A stretch of DNA of 43,196 nucleotides from Candidatus Altarchaeales archaeon ex4484_2. Lineage in GTDB: Archaea; Altiarchaeota; Altiarchaeia; IMC4; QMZM01. Under the pieces are notes generated by a model. That model saw nothing but the letters and a program-made list of their open reading frames with translations, was not told the origin of the DNA and searched no databases. The stretch spans positions 1 through 43,196 of the forward strand of contig NJEG01000007.1 of assembly GCA_002254565.1 (NCBI GenBank), read 5' to 3'. Every line of letters begins with the position of its first letter. The stretch's first letter is position 1. The translations under genes and the position numbers were made by a program. Below, piece after piece: positions 9,575 to 18,549 of this stretch.

Positions 9575-12500
9575 TTATCTCCTACCTCTCAGATCCTCCA
9601 ACCAGCTTTCAAGCTCCATCCTGCCCACTCCAAGGAATTTATATGAGAACACGGCCACGACCAGAATCGCCAACAACAAAAGAATCTCCGGGGAAAGCAG
9701 CGGCGTGTAAATCTCCACAACATTAAACCTCACAACCTTATCCAGGGAGCGTCCTGTTGGGTCAACATCACCATGGTGTTTCATCTCCAGAGAGAATGTT
9801 TCATGGGCATTTAATGTAAACTCAGCATATCCATCAGCATCCGTAACCACAAAATATTCACCGTCTTCCTCGCTTAAACCATTAGGACTTAGAGTGGATA
9901 TGTCAATATCCTTGCTCCACACATCAACCCTCTTACCTGACTCACCCCTGTTTTTATCAATATTATACAGCCATAACTTAACAGTCACCTCTGTGCCAGG
10001 AGACAACACCACGCCCTCGGGCTCAACCTTGTAGGTTAACTCAACAGCGTCCCGGATTTTGAACTCATCAGCATCGCTGAGATTAATCACCCTGCTCTCG
10101 TAGAGGGTATCTACAACCAGTTTACCGTCCTCAAACTCATCCCTGGGTATTATGTCATAATCCTCCTCCCCGGAATAGAGGTGCCTGTACGGCTCATAGT
10201 CTGTTCTAAAGTAGAGCGTGTAGTAATGACCCCCAGGAAACACAGCATCTGAAACATTATGCTTGAAGTCGACAACAACTAATTTATTAAACCCTCCCAT
10301 GGATTTCGCAGCCTCCAGACCATACCATGTCATATCCTCAATGTTCTTATTGCCGAAGATGACAAAATCATAAGCCTTGCCCACATTCACGTTATCCACA
10401 ATAAGATTACTCTCCAAAGCCTCTATCTCAATACTCCTCATTTGTGGGGAGACATCATAACAGATTTTATTCCATCCAACATCACAATCCTCTGTATGGT
10501 ATTCATATTCATCCCCCTCATCTATGGTAATCCTTATTTTACCAGGGTGGTTGGAGTCCACCCCAAACTCCAGACACAGCTGGTTATCCGGATCAGATGT
10601 AGCACCCAGCGGTATATACTGTATCACAGAAGACCCTTCAGAGAGGAATAAAGCGTAACCGTTCCTCCCCATCCACTTCACGATTGGACTGCCTTTAGTG
10701 GCCTCCCACGGACCCAGCCCGGTATCGAATCCCATCTCGAAGTCTCCGTTGACTATGACGCTACCCTCATCCTCATGGAATGTTCTGTTGGATGTGCACG
10801 GGTTATCGTATCTCTTATCCGGGGCACAGACACAGTCATCTCTCTCAATTAAACGGTCACCGTAGCAGGCCATATATAATGCATCGAATCTGAATTCATC
10901 AAAACAATAGACCCTGTTGTGCTCGAACTCGCACTCAAGGAGACCTATCTCGTTAAGGTATCTGGTGCACAGGTCGTCTATGGCCTGCTTGTTGTCCTGG
11001 ATTGAACCGTCAGTACAAATCCTTTCCACAACAGGATTATCCGAGTAATGGTTACACAGGAGTTCCTCAATGTCATCCCTGTATCTTAGGGGACTCGTGT
11101 TCATACACAGAGGCCGCATTATGTCTTCCGGGTCGCATTCACATACGGGGGGAGGGTCACAAAAAGTCTGGCACTGCTCCGGGAACTCGTATTTCTCGAA
11201 CTCATAACCGTAGCGGCTGCCTAAACCGTAACCACTATTACCTGCAGAGCTTGATTTCTTTTTTATTGTTGAATGCTGGATGGGGGTTATAATCTTATGA
11301 GCGTCTGCATCAGAGTCTCCTACAAGAAGGGTCATCCCCCTGAACAAATCCGGCTGTATGGTGAAGTTGATGAACCCGTAGGTGACTATAAAATCCCCCT
11401 CCTTGTATCTTGTAGCATCCAAGACCAGATGATGGTATATGGGCGAATCCTTCCAGCCGCTTGCGCAGCCGTTGTATATCCAGGGCACCTTCTCCCAGTT
11501 ATACACATGATATTCACTCTCTATTGTGGTTGTATTCTGCTCATGATACCAGGACAGGATCTCCTCCCTCCACTGGTGGAAACAATAATCACAGTAATGT
11601 GGGGGACAGCTTCGGCAACATGGACCATCACATGAACAAGTGCATATTAGCATGATTTTCTCGCTCACTCCACCGCAGACATCCTCCTTATATCCAGTGT
11701 TGCTGTCTGCTAAAATAAACTTGTATGTGGGAACAATACCGCTAGGACAGGGACAGGTGCATAAACATTCCTCACAGTTGCAGTTTAATCTGTCGCAGGC
11801 TGTATAAAACCGGTCCTCTCTGATACCTGTTAGATAATCCTGTTTAGCTATGAACTTTAGCTTCATGTATGAGCTATTCACCACATTGGACCTGAAAACA
11901 TCAGAGTCTATGGTAAACCCAGACCACCTTCCCAGCTTGGACTTATAGTATCTCACCGCCGTAATATCCGAGCAACCATCCGGGTCCTTACATTCATTAA
12001 TTGCTGTATCAGGATCATCAAAATAGGGCTCTGAAGCTATCCAGTAGGCGCAGGTCACCTGGAAGGGCACATTACCGGTATCAATTATCTTGAGTTCACC
12101 GATTACCCCATCACCCTTAGACATCCAGATGTTTTCGCTTATGTTATAGATCTCCATCCGCTGCGGCTCCCCAAAAGGCAACATGCTACCAGAAGATAAC
12201 CCAACCTTGAACTTTGTGGAAGCTTTACCTCCACCCTCCAGTATATACTTGGTGAGACACAACGGCCCAGGAGCCTCCTCCTTCTGCTCTATGATACTGT
12301 ACCCGTATGCCTGCGAACCTCCCAGACAGCTTACACAACCATCCTTCTCGCACCAAGATAACAGCTTCCACTTACATTTTATGTTATCCGAGCCCCAGAT
12401 ACGCTCATACCATGGAACCTCCACCTTCTCAAAGCCTGCTTGCCCATATCCCGAAGCATTGCACTCCTCCGGGGGGCAATCCCTCATAAACTGGTATTGC

Positions 12501-14248
12501 GTGATAACCTCACAGGGTATATTACCGCTAGGCGTCCCCCAGCAGTCGCCATGTGGGGGGATGAGTGCGGGAGTGCATTCAGTCGCCTCTTCCTCATCAG
12601 ACTTGCATTCATCGTCCACGCCACGGTAAAGCTTGCAGGGGCCTGTCTGCAGGGTACCTGGAGGATCATCCTCTGAGTCGAAACCAGAGCATAGATCAAA
12701 GTGCGGGTTCTCATTCGGACAATGATCATATTGTGTGGCATCATCGTCCATGGGATCAAAGGGATCGCATTCCTCTAATAGTTCACAGGGAGTCCCATGC
12801 CGGCAGCTCCAGTCACAGGCATCCTTCCGGTCCTGCCCGGAACCCACGTACCTGTCTGTATCAACCCCCTCCGCATAACCCCACACGCCGCATTTAATTG
12901 GACCAGTCACCGATATCAGAGGAGAGAGCATGAAAAACCTGACCCAGAGACCATGCCATGCCTTCGTTATATCCTCTAGGGGTTTAGGTCCCATAATGGT
13001 TCCAGGTATCACAGTCCCATCAGGCCCCTTAAACGTAATACTATCCTTATCAGGCATCTCGTTGATGTATGCATGGACATCATTCCAGTTCTTCTGGTCC
13101 CGGATGTATAACTCATCAACTGAAAGCAGGTTAGCATTCTCTGTGAAAGAATACATCATATACGGCAGCTCATAGCAGTAGCTGTCATCCCTTAAGCCTG
13201 TTTTATAGCAATAGAGTCTCTCGGATTCATCCATACCCCCAAGAGACCGGATGTAGTGTTTAGCCCATGCCTCAAAAAATGTGGCATAAACCTCATCTGC
13301 TCCAAGGAATGTGTGTATGTTATAGAAGGTCGCCGGTTCATCAGGCAGAGAATCATCGCCTGATAAATCCGCTAAAGAATCCGCCCCGTCCATGCTGTGG
13401 TAGTGCTCAACAAGCGCCTTATACAATAAATCATTAACCAAAGTCCACGTATGGTTTGAGGCACCCCCATACGCCTCCAATATAAAACAACGTTTCTCAG
13501 CGTCCATAAGCCAGTACTTCACCTGATTCTCTGCGGTGAAATCCTCATAAGGCTGGAATTCACAGACCCCAGACTCCTCATCCCACACGCATTTCTCGGT
13601 TTTAGAGCAAGCGTATTCTGTAGCGTACTCACTGCACCTGTAGGATGGCTTAGAGGCTGCGACCAGATACTTGGAGGGGTTTATTACAAGCTCCATCTCC
13701 TGCGTTTCACTTTCACCCCGCCCCAGATCACCTGTCCGGGTGCATCTGGCGATGGGGGTGGAGGAGTAGCCGAATGCATAGGAATCCTCTCGCTCGTATT
13801 GTCTCAGAATCCTGTCCTGGCTGGATATGAAGGCATAGTCTTTTTCATCAACACTGCTGCCTTCATCCAATATCTCACACTTATCTAAATCCAACAACAG
13901 GGTCTTGAAGCAATAATATCTGTTGCTGGCTTCTGTTTTCACATACACCTCAGGTGTTATGGTAATATTCGCCTCCGGGGTTCCGTCGTTTGTTACATTA
14001 ATGCTCCCGTTGTGATACAGGTATGCGTCCGCTATACCAGCGAATCCCAGATTCTCATAATCCGGTGGTTCAGCATCTGACAGAGGCAGGTAGGGCACCT
14101 GATGACAGCTTGTAGGCCCCCAATCACAGTCCTCAGCCTCAGTATACGGCCCATAGCTTATGCCGCAGAGATCCCCCTCTTGGGCAGTTGCAACGCTGAG
14201 GGAAAACAAGAACAATAAGACTACAGCATACAGGGAAGGAGATTTCAT
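9575..14248 (-). CDS. Giant (1557 aa) Cys-rich secreted protein with C-terminal TM; putative carbohydrate-binding and Ig-like modules
   Basis: N-terminal signal peptide; dense Cys clusters (CNCEECLCTCPCPSG; CTCSCDGPCCRSCPPHYCDYC); VNGDFEMGFDTGLGPWEATKG resembles CBM4/9-type jelly-roll openings; C-terminal PLLSPEILLLLAILVVAVFSYKFL. Confidence 0.7.
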   Translation of the reverse strand: MKSPSLYAVVLLFLFSLSVATAQEGDLCGISYGPYTEAEDCDWGPTSCHQVPYLPLSDAEPPDYENLGFAGIADAYLYHNGSINVTNDGTPEANITITPEVYVKTEASNRYYCFKTLLLDLDKCEILDEGSSVDEKDYAFISSQDRILRQYEREDSYAFGYSSTPIARCTRTGDLGRGESETQEMELVINPSKYLVAASKPSYRCSEYATEYACSKTEKCVWDEESGVCEFQPYEDFTAENQVKYWLMDAEKRCFILEAYGGASNHTWTLVNDLLYKALVEHYHSMDGADSLADLSGDDSLPDEPATFYNIHTFLGADEVYATFFEAWAKHYIRSLGGMDESERLYCYKTGLRDDSYCYELPYMMYSFTENANLLSVDELYIRDQKNWNDVHAYINEMPDKDSITFKGPDGTVIPGTIMGPKPLEDITKAWHGLWVRFFMLSPLISVTGPIKCGVWGYAEGVDTDRYVGSGQDRKDACDWSCRHGTPCELLEECDPFDPMDDDATQYDHCPNENPHFDLCSGFDSEDDPPGTLQTGPCKLYRGVDDECKSDEEEATECTPALIPPHGDCWGTPSGNIPCEVITQYQFMRDCPPEECNASGYGQAGFEKVEVPWYERIWGSDNIKCKWKLLSWCEKDGCVSCLGGSQAYGYSIIEQKEEAPGPLCLTKYILEGGGKASTKFKVGLSSGSMLPFGEPQRMEIYNISENIWMSKGDGVIGELKIIDTGNVPFQVTCAYWIASEPYFDDPDTAINECKDPDGCSDITAVRYYKSKLGRWSGFTIDSDVFRSNVVNSSYMKLKFIAKQDYLTGIREDRFYTACDRLNCNCEECLCTCPCPSGIVPTYKFILADSNTGYKEDVCGGVSEKIMLICTCSCDGPCCRSCPPHYCDYCFHQWREEILSWYHEQNTTTIESEYHVYNWEKVPWIYNGCASGWKDSPIYHHLVLDATRYKEGDFIVTYGFINFTIQPDLFRGMTLLVGDSDADAHKIITPIQHSTIKKKSSSAGNSGYGLGSRYGYEFEKYEFPEQCQTFCDPPPVCECDPEDIMRPLCMNTSPLRYRDDIEELLCNHYSDNPVVERICTDGSIQDNKQAIDDLCTRYLNEIGLLECEFEHNRVYCFDEFRFDALYMACYGDRLIERDDCVCAPDKRYDNPCTSNRTFHEDEGSVIVNGDFEMGFDTGLGPWEATKGSPIVKWMGRNGYALFLSEGSSVIQYIPLGATSDPDNQLCLEFGVDSNHPGKIRITIDEGDEYEYHTEDCDVGWNKICYDVSPQMRSIEIEALESNLIVDNVNVGKAYDFVIFGNKNIEDMTWYGLEAAKSMGGFNKLVVVDFKHNVSDAVFPGGHYYTLYFRTDYEPYRHLYSGEEDYDIIPRDEFEDGKLVVDTLYESRVINLSDADEFKIRDAVELTYKVEPEGVVLSPGTEVTVKLWLYNIDKNRGESGKRVDVWSKDIDISTLSPNGLSEEDGEYFVVTDADGYAEFTLNAHETFSLEMKHHGDVDPTGRSLDKVVRFNVVEIYTPLLSPEILLLLAILVVAVFSYKFLGVGRMELESWLEDLRGRR

Positions 14249-14368
14249 TTTCGTTTGTTATATTATTACCTAAACAGTAATATATCCCCCATTTTGGTTA
14301 ATTTGGTGTCGGCTCTGTTATGTGTCAGAGTACTTCCCCACCCCCCCTGTTCCAGTTCCCAAGCGGGA

Positions 14369-14585
14369 GTGGCTCATCCATCACTTAAACATATTGGCTC
14401 TTCTCCCAGTTTAGGGAGGAATCGTGTTATCTATAGGTGATGGATCAAAAATACCAGCTAAAAGTAAGGGAAAACAACTAGATTAGCGGGGTGACTGCTT
14501 ATCTTTTTAGGATGAGCCACATTATTTCTATTCAGATTATCGCCAGCCACAAGATTGGAGTATTTTTCAGCAGGGAGTACTCCAA
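14369..14585. other. Candidate structured element with nested/alternative inverted repeats between divergent operons
   Basis: GTGGCTCATCC (14369-14379) / GGATGAGCCAC (14510-14520); ATCCATCAC (14376-14384) / GTGATGGAT (14437-14445); TTCTCCC (14401-14407) / GGGAGGA (14414-14420); TTGGAGTA (14555-14562) / TACTCCAA (14578-14585). Confidence 0.4.
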
Positions 14586-14798
14586 GTCCTGAAACCCGTA
14601 AGCTCTACGCTTTATGACATTTAAGTTTAAGGGGCTAGGAAATAGTTAGGCACTACACTTCCCTCATCAACCGATGCGGTACACCCTAAATCTTCAACAT
14701 TTCATGGGACAGAACCAAAAAGACATAAAGATATTAATGTTGGGGGATTAATATTTATCGTTGAACTATGGTATTCAACACAGCATAGCATGTAGAGA

Positions 14799-16775
14799 AT
14801 GAAAAGGACTGCCTTACTGTTTATGGTAGGAGTTATAGGGCTTCTGGTGATAGCAAACACCCCATTAACAAGTGCTGATTCAGTACCCTGTTATGAGGGT
14901 CAAACCTGTTATTCGACCAAAGCCGAAGCTGTTGCTGCGGTTCCAGAGCATGTTGAACCAAAAGATTGTTTTGTTTGGGATGATGGGCCTGCAGGTCATC
15001 CCTGGAGACCAATTCCTGGAACCGGATGCGCCCACTGGGTTGCTCACCAACTAAACATTAAACAGGGTACAGCAACATGTTATGCGGGATATCCCCTTAG
15101 AGTCGATGATGTTGTCGAGGGAAGGGAAAAGGTTGATCTAGAAGATTGTAAAATAGGGGATATTTGGACAACAAATCCTCTTTTTTGGTTATGGAATAAA
15201 CATTGTGGAATTGTCCGCCAAGTTGAGACAGATAGGGTATATGTTGAGCATGATAGTTCAGGACAAGGAGGTGTGGTTACGGATTGGTTTAGTTCAGGAA
15301 AATGCTGGACTTTGGAGGAAATAACCCTAAAAGCAGACGCAAGAGTCGGTAAAACAGCAGACGAGAAACAAAAGGAAATCACCGTCAAAGTCGGCGACAC
15401 CATCTACTTCGACGGAGAAACACATTCCACCGGAGCAATAACAAAATATGAATGGGACTTCAACGGAGACGGAACCTACGACTGGAGCTCAACAACAACC
15501 GGAAAAACCACCCAGCAATACACAGAAACAGGAACCTACACAGCCAAACTAAGAATCACCAACGACAAAGGCGAAACAGACACCGACACAGCCATCATCC
15601 ACGTAGTAGAAGAAATCGAACCCTCTTTTCTCTCAGATATCTGCCCCGCCCCGCCGAACGACTACTTGATGAGGATGGTTTGTCTGGTTGTGCCCATCCT
15701 CTGTGTGATAATGAACATCCTGGTACCAATAATGTTTGTCCTGATTGCCTTGGGGGGTCTGATGCAGCTGAGCACCGACGAGGGGATAAAAAACCAGGGC
15801 AAGCAGGTGATACTGAACACCATCCTTGGAGTGATTATTATCTCAGCATTCATAGGTTTATCGGATTTATTGATAGAGGAAATCAACATCATGGAGGTGT
15901 GTTTACTCGGGGAGATTCCGCCACCTCCTTTAACAGCGTCTATTGATGCTAACCCGACCTCCGGACCCCCGCCACTTGTTGTTTCCTTAACTGGGAGCGC
16001 ATCCGGGGGAACCGAGCCCTACACCTACAGCTGGGACTGTGGTGGAGGGACTTTAGAGGTCACAGGCCCAAACACCGCAACATGCACATACACAAGCGAA
16101 GGAACATACACGATAACCCTGACCGTAACAGACGCGGAAGGTGAAACAGCCACAGCCACCCAGACAATAAATGTTGGGGTAGAAGGTGCTTGCGAGGACC
16201 CGTCATGCGACCAGATTTACGGTTACATAGACGGCGCCATCACAGGCTTAGTGGACGACAGTTTGGTGAGGGCTGTGATAAAGACGGAAAGTGATTATCA
16301 TCAGTGTTGCTTTGACCCCTTCATTGGGGTTACATGTGAGGATGGTGAGGTCCTTAACTCATCTGCGGGGGCTTTGGGTCTGATGCAGGTGCGGCTGATA
16401 GCAGCCTCTGATGTGGGGGCGGGTCTTGACGACCTTTTAGATGCACAGAGGAATGTTGAAACAGGGGTGGAATACCTGAACAAGCAGTTAACCGACTTTG
16501 GAACTAGAGAACTGGCTCTAGCCGCCTACAACTGCGGGCCAGGAAATATAAGGGCTCTTCAAGCTGCGTATCCCCCCGGTACGTGGGCTGCCATCGAAGG
16601 GCATCTAGGCGATGAATGTGTTGGTGATGGATCAGTAACACAGTCTTATGTTAATGGCATAATGGGGATTATAGGGACTGATGAGGCAAATTGCAGTAAA
16701 ACAGGAGATGGAGACGTCACAGGAGACTTTGAGATGGAATTTGTATCCTTGAATGAGGGATCGGGTGCCAGCTGA
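14799..16775 (+). CDS. Multidomain protein: Cys/His hydrolase-like (CHAP/NlpC-like) - PKD - VirB2/TrbC-like two-TM - PKD - SLT lytic transglycosylase
   Basis: Signal peptide; GCAHWVAHQL...NKHCGIVRQV (Cys/His pattern); two PKD domains; NILVPIMFVLIALGGLMQLSTDEGIKNQGKQVILNTILGVIIISAFIGLSDLL (TrbC/VirB2-like); VIKTESDY...SSAGALGLMQV...LALAAYNCGPGNI (SLT motifs). Confidence 0.75.
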   Translation: MKRTALLFMVGVIGLLVIANTPLTSADSVPCYEGQTCYSTKAEAVAAVPEHVEPKDCFVWDDGPAGHPWRPIPGTGCAHWVAHQLNIKQGTATCYAGYPLRVDDVVEGREKVDLEDCKIGDIWTTNPLFWLWNKHCGIVRQVETDRVYVEHDSSGQGGVVTDWFSSGKCWTLEEITLKADARVGKTADEKQKEITVKVGDTIYFDGETHSTGAITKYEWDFNGDGTYDWSSTTTGKTTQQYTETGTYTAKLRITNDKGETDTDTAIIHVVEEIEPSFLSDICPAPPNDYLMRMVCLVVPILCVIMNILVPIMFVLIALGGLMQLSTDEGIKNQGKQVILNTILGVIIISAFIGLSDLLIEEINIMEVCLLGEIPPPPLTASIDANPTSGPPPLVVSLTGSASGGTEPYTYSWDCGGGTLEVTGPNTATCTYTSEGTYTITLTVTDAEGETATATQTINVGVEGACEDPSCDQIYGYIDGAITGLVDDSLVRAVIKTESDYHQCCFDPFIGVTCEDGEVLNSSAGALGLMQVRLIAASDVGAGLDDLLDAQRNVETGVEYLNKQLTDFGTRELALAAYNCGPGNIRALQAAYPPGTWAAIEGHLGDECVGDGSVTQSYVNGIMGIIGTDEANCSKTGDGDVTGDFEMEFVSLNEGSGAS

Positions 16776-17343
16776 CAGTGTGATGTGGGATGTGAGTCAT
16801 GTGAGGTTGGAGACCCATGTGAGGGGGAAACCTGCGATGCCACCAGAAACTACTGCTGCGAGATGATAATGAGTAGTTCATTGAAAGCTGGTCCGTGGTG
16901 AAGGGCTTTGATTTCGGTAAATGCAGCGGATTCACCCCTGGTGGAGATGGATACTGTAGCATCTGGACGGCGGTTGCACTGATGTTGGTGTGGGAGGCTC
17001 ATGCGGTGCCGGAACCTGCACTGCCGACACCGGAACCTACTGCTGTGACTCAGAAGGCACACGCACCTGCCAAGAGAGGAGATATGACTGCAGTTGCTGC
17101 GGGGGATTGGATGCGGGTGAGTCATGTATAAGGAAGCTTAGCGGCACATTAACTAATAATGAGGGGTCAGCGAAGACTGTTTATTTACATTTCTGGGTGG
17201 ATGAGAACTGTGGCGGAACACCGGTTGACAGCAGGTTTGTTGAAGTAATCGATAAATGCCATGAATACATTGATGAACTCGGATATGAGATAACAATAGG
17301 TCCGGGGGAGACTAGAGCAGTCAGCTGCACTGGAGGATACTAA
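16776..17343 (+). pseudogene. Cys-rich segment split over several frames; possible C-terminal extension of the SLT protein or degraded ORF
   Basis: In-frame continuation after the TGA reads QCDVGCESCEVGDPCEGETCDATRNYCCE...; another frame has FGKCSGFTPGGDGYC; the 117-aa ORF has VGGSCGAGTCTADTGTYCCDSEGTRTC...GESC, a similar Cys-rich pattern. Confidence 0.4.
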
Positions 17344-17395
17344 CCGCCTGAGTTCACCGACCTTGAACACTGTTGGAAGGTGGAAAAAGATTAGA

Positions 17396-18540
17396 ATGAA
17401 GGAAATAATAAAACAGGGGATGATGGACGGCAAAAAAATATTGTTTATTGGGTTGCTTACCTCAATGATTCTTCTCTTTAGTTTAGGGTCTTCGTATGCA
17501 GTGAAGTTGGATGAGGGAGTCTATGGTGGATCCGGCAGTGGTGATTGGAGCTGCACTCCGGGGGGTCCTATAAAGGACTCGGTATGTGGGGTACACCTTA
17601 ACAGTTTACCTAGCTTCCCTAAACCCCTCTTTGATAAGTTCCAATATACCCATGGCGCAATTGAGATATGTGACCCTGAACCGCCTATCCAGTCCAAGAT
17701 TCATGAATGGATTCTATCTGACCCTGCATTGAAGGCAGAGGTGCTTGCTGGAAGCTATGATAATTCAGTGCGTAAAATATTTGATGAGGCGTTTGAACTA
17801 TATTTCACAAACGGTGTTTCAGACGTATCTTCATGTGATCCAATACCCCCTCATATGTTAATAGACGGAACCAACCCGCATGGTGTGTGTATTCACTGGG
17901 CATCCGCAGTATTTTCGCTTATCAGAACGCTTGGCGTTCCTGCAGATAGAGCGTATATAGTCTCTTTTGGTACATCTTCTAACAGTGGTCACAGCATAGT
18001 AATGTATAAATCTGACGCAGGTGGGTGGTATGCGATTGATGTTACAGCCTGTCAAGCTATGGTTGAGGTCGGGGCCGGAGGCAGCATATGGTTTAATGAA
18101 TGTGGTAGTCTTTGCACCTGTAGTGTTGATAGGGGGATATAACCAATGATTATGGAAGTGGATATTGGTTGGATGGGAGCAGATTCGATGGAGCCTGCAG
18201 CTCGGTTGATTTATTCTACAAAATACCTTTTATTTATTATGTGACACAGTTAGGGGAGAAAATCATAGAATGCTACAACAGCGGCGGATCAAGCCACGTA
18301 TGTGAGTTGATGGATGTCAGCGGTTGGGGTGAGAATGCCGCAGTCTATCTAACTCATGTTCAAATATATCGTAATGATCAAGGAAGAGGTGACGTAAATA
18401 TTGGCTGGCATATAGAGCAGGGAGGTGGCCCAATATACATAGATTATCTCTTGGGGGAACGTGTATGCATCAAATTCAATGACGGTTTGTTAAGTGATAA
18501 AGTGGATATCATGAGGGAAAGCGACCCTGGTTGTGCATGA
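17396..18540 (+). CDS. Secreted transglutaminase-like protein, frame-broken at a G5 run
   Basis: ORF 17363-18142 (likely start MKEIIKQGMMDGKK) has HGVCIHWASAVFSLIRTLGVPADRAYIV...SGHSIVMYKSDAGGWYAIDVT (Cys-His-Asp pattern). A shift at gatagggggatata joins ...DITNDYGSGYWLDGSRFDGACSS to ORF 18169-18540. Confidence 0.55.
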
Positions 18541-18549
18541 AACAATACA

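Noticed and set aside
12183-12979. Several ORFs opposite the 1557-aa gene
   Set aside because: Shadow ORFs antisense to a long coherent secreted protein; no motifs.
14341-14445. Possible tRNA in the divergent intergenic region (GTGGCTC resembling a D-arm)
   Set aside because: No matching D-stem 3' strand, no acceptor stem or T-arm consensus.
14369-14590. RNase P or SRP RNA as an explanation for the structured intergenic region
   Set aside because: I did not find the conserved core motifs of either RNA; left as unknown structure.
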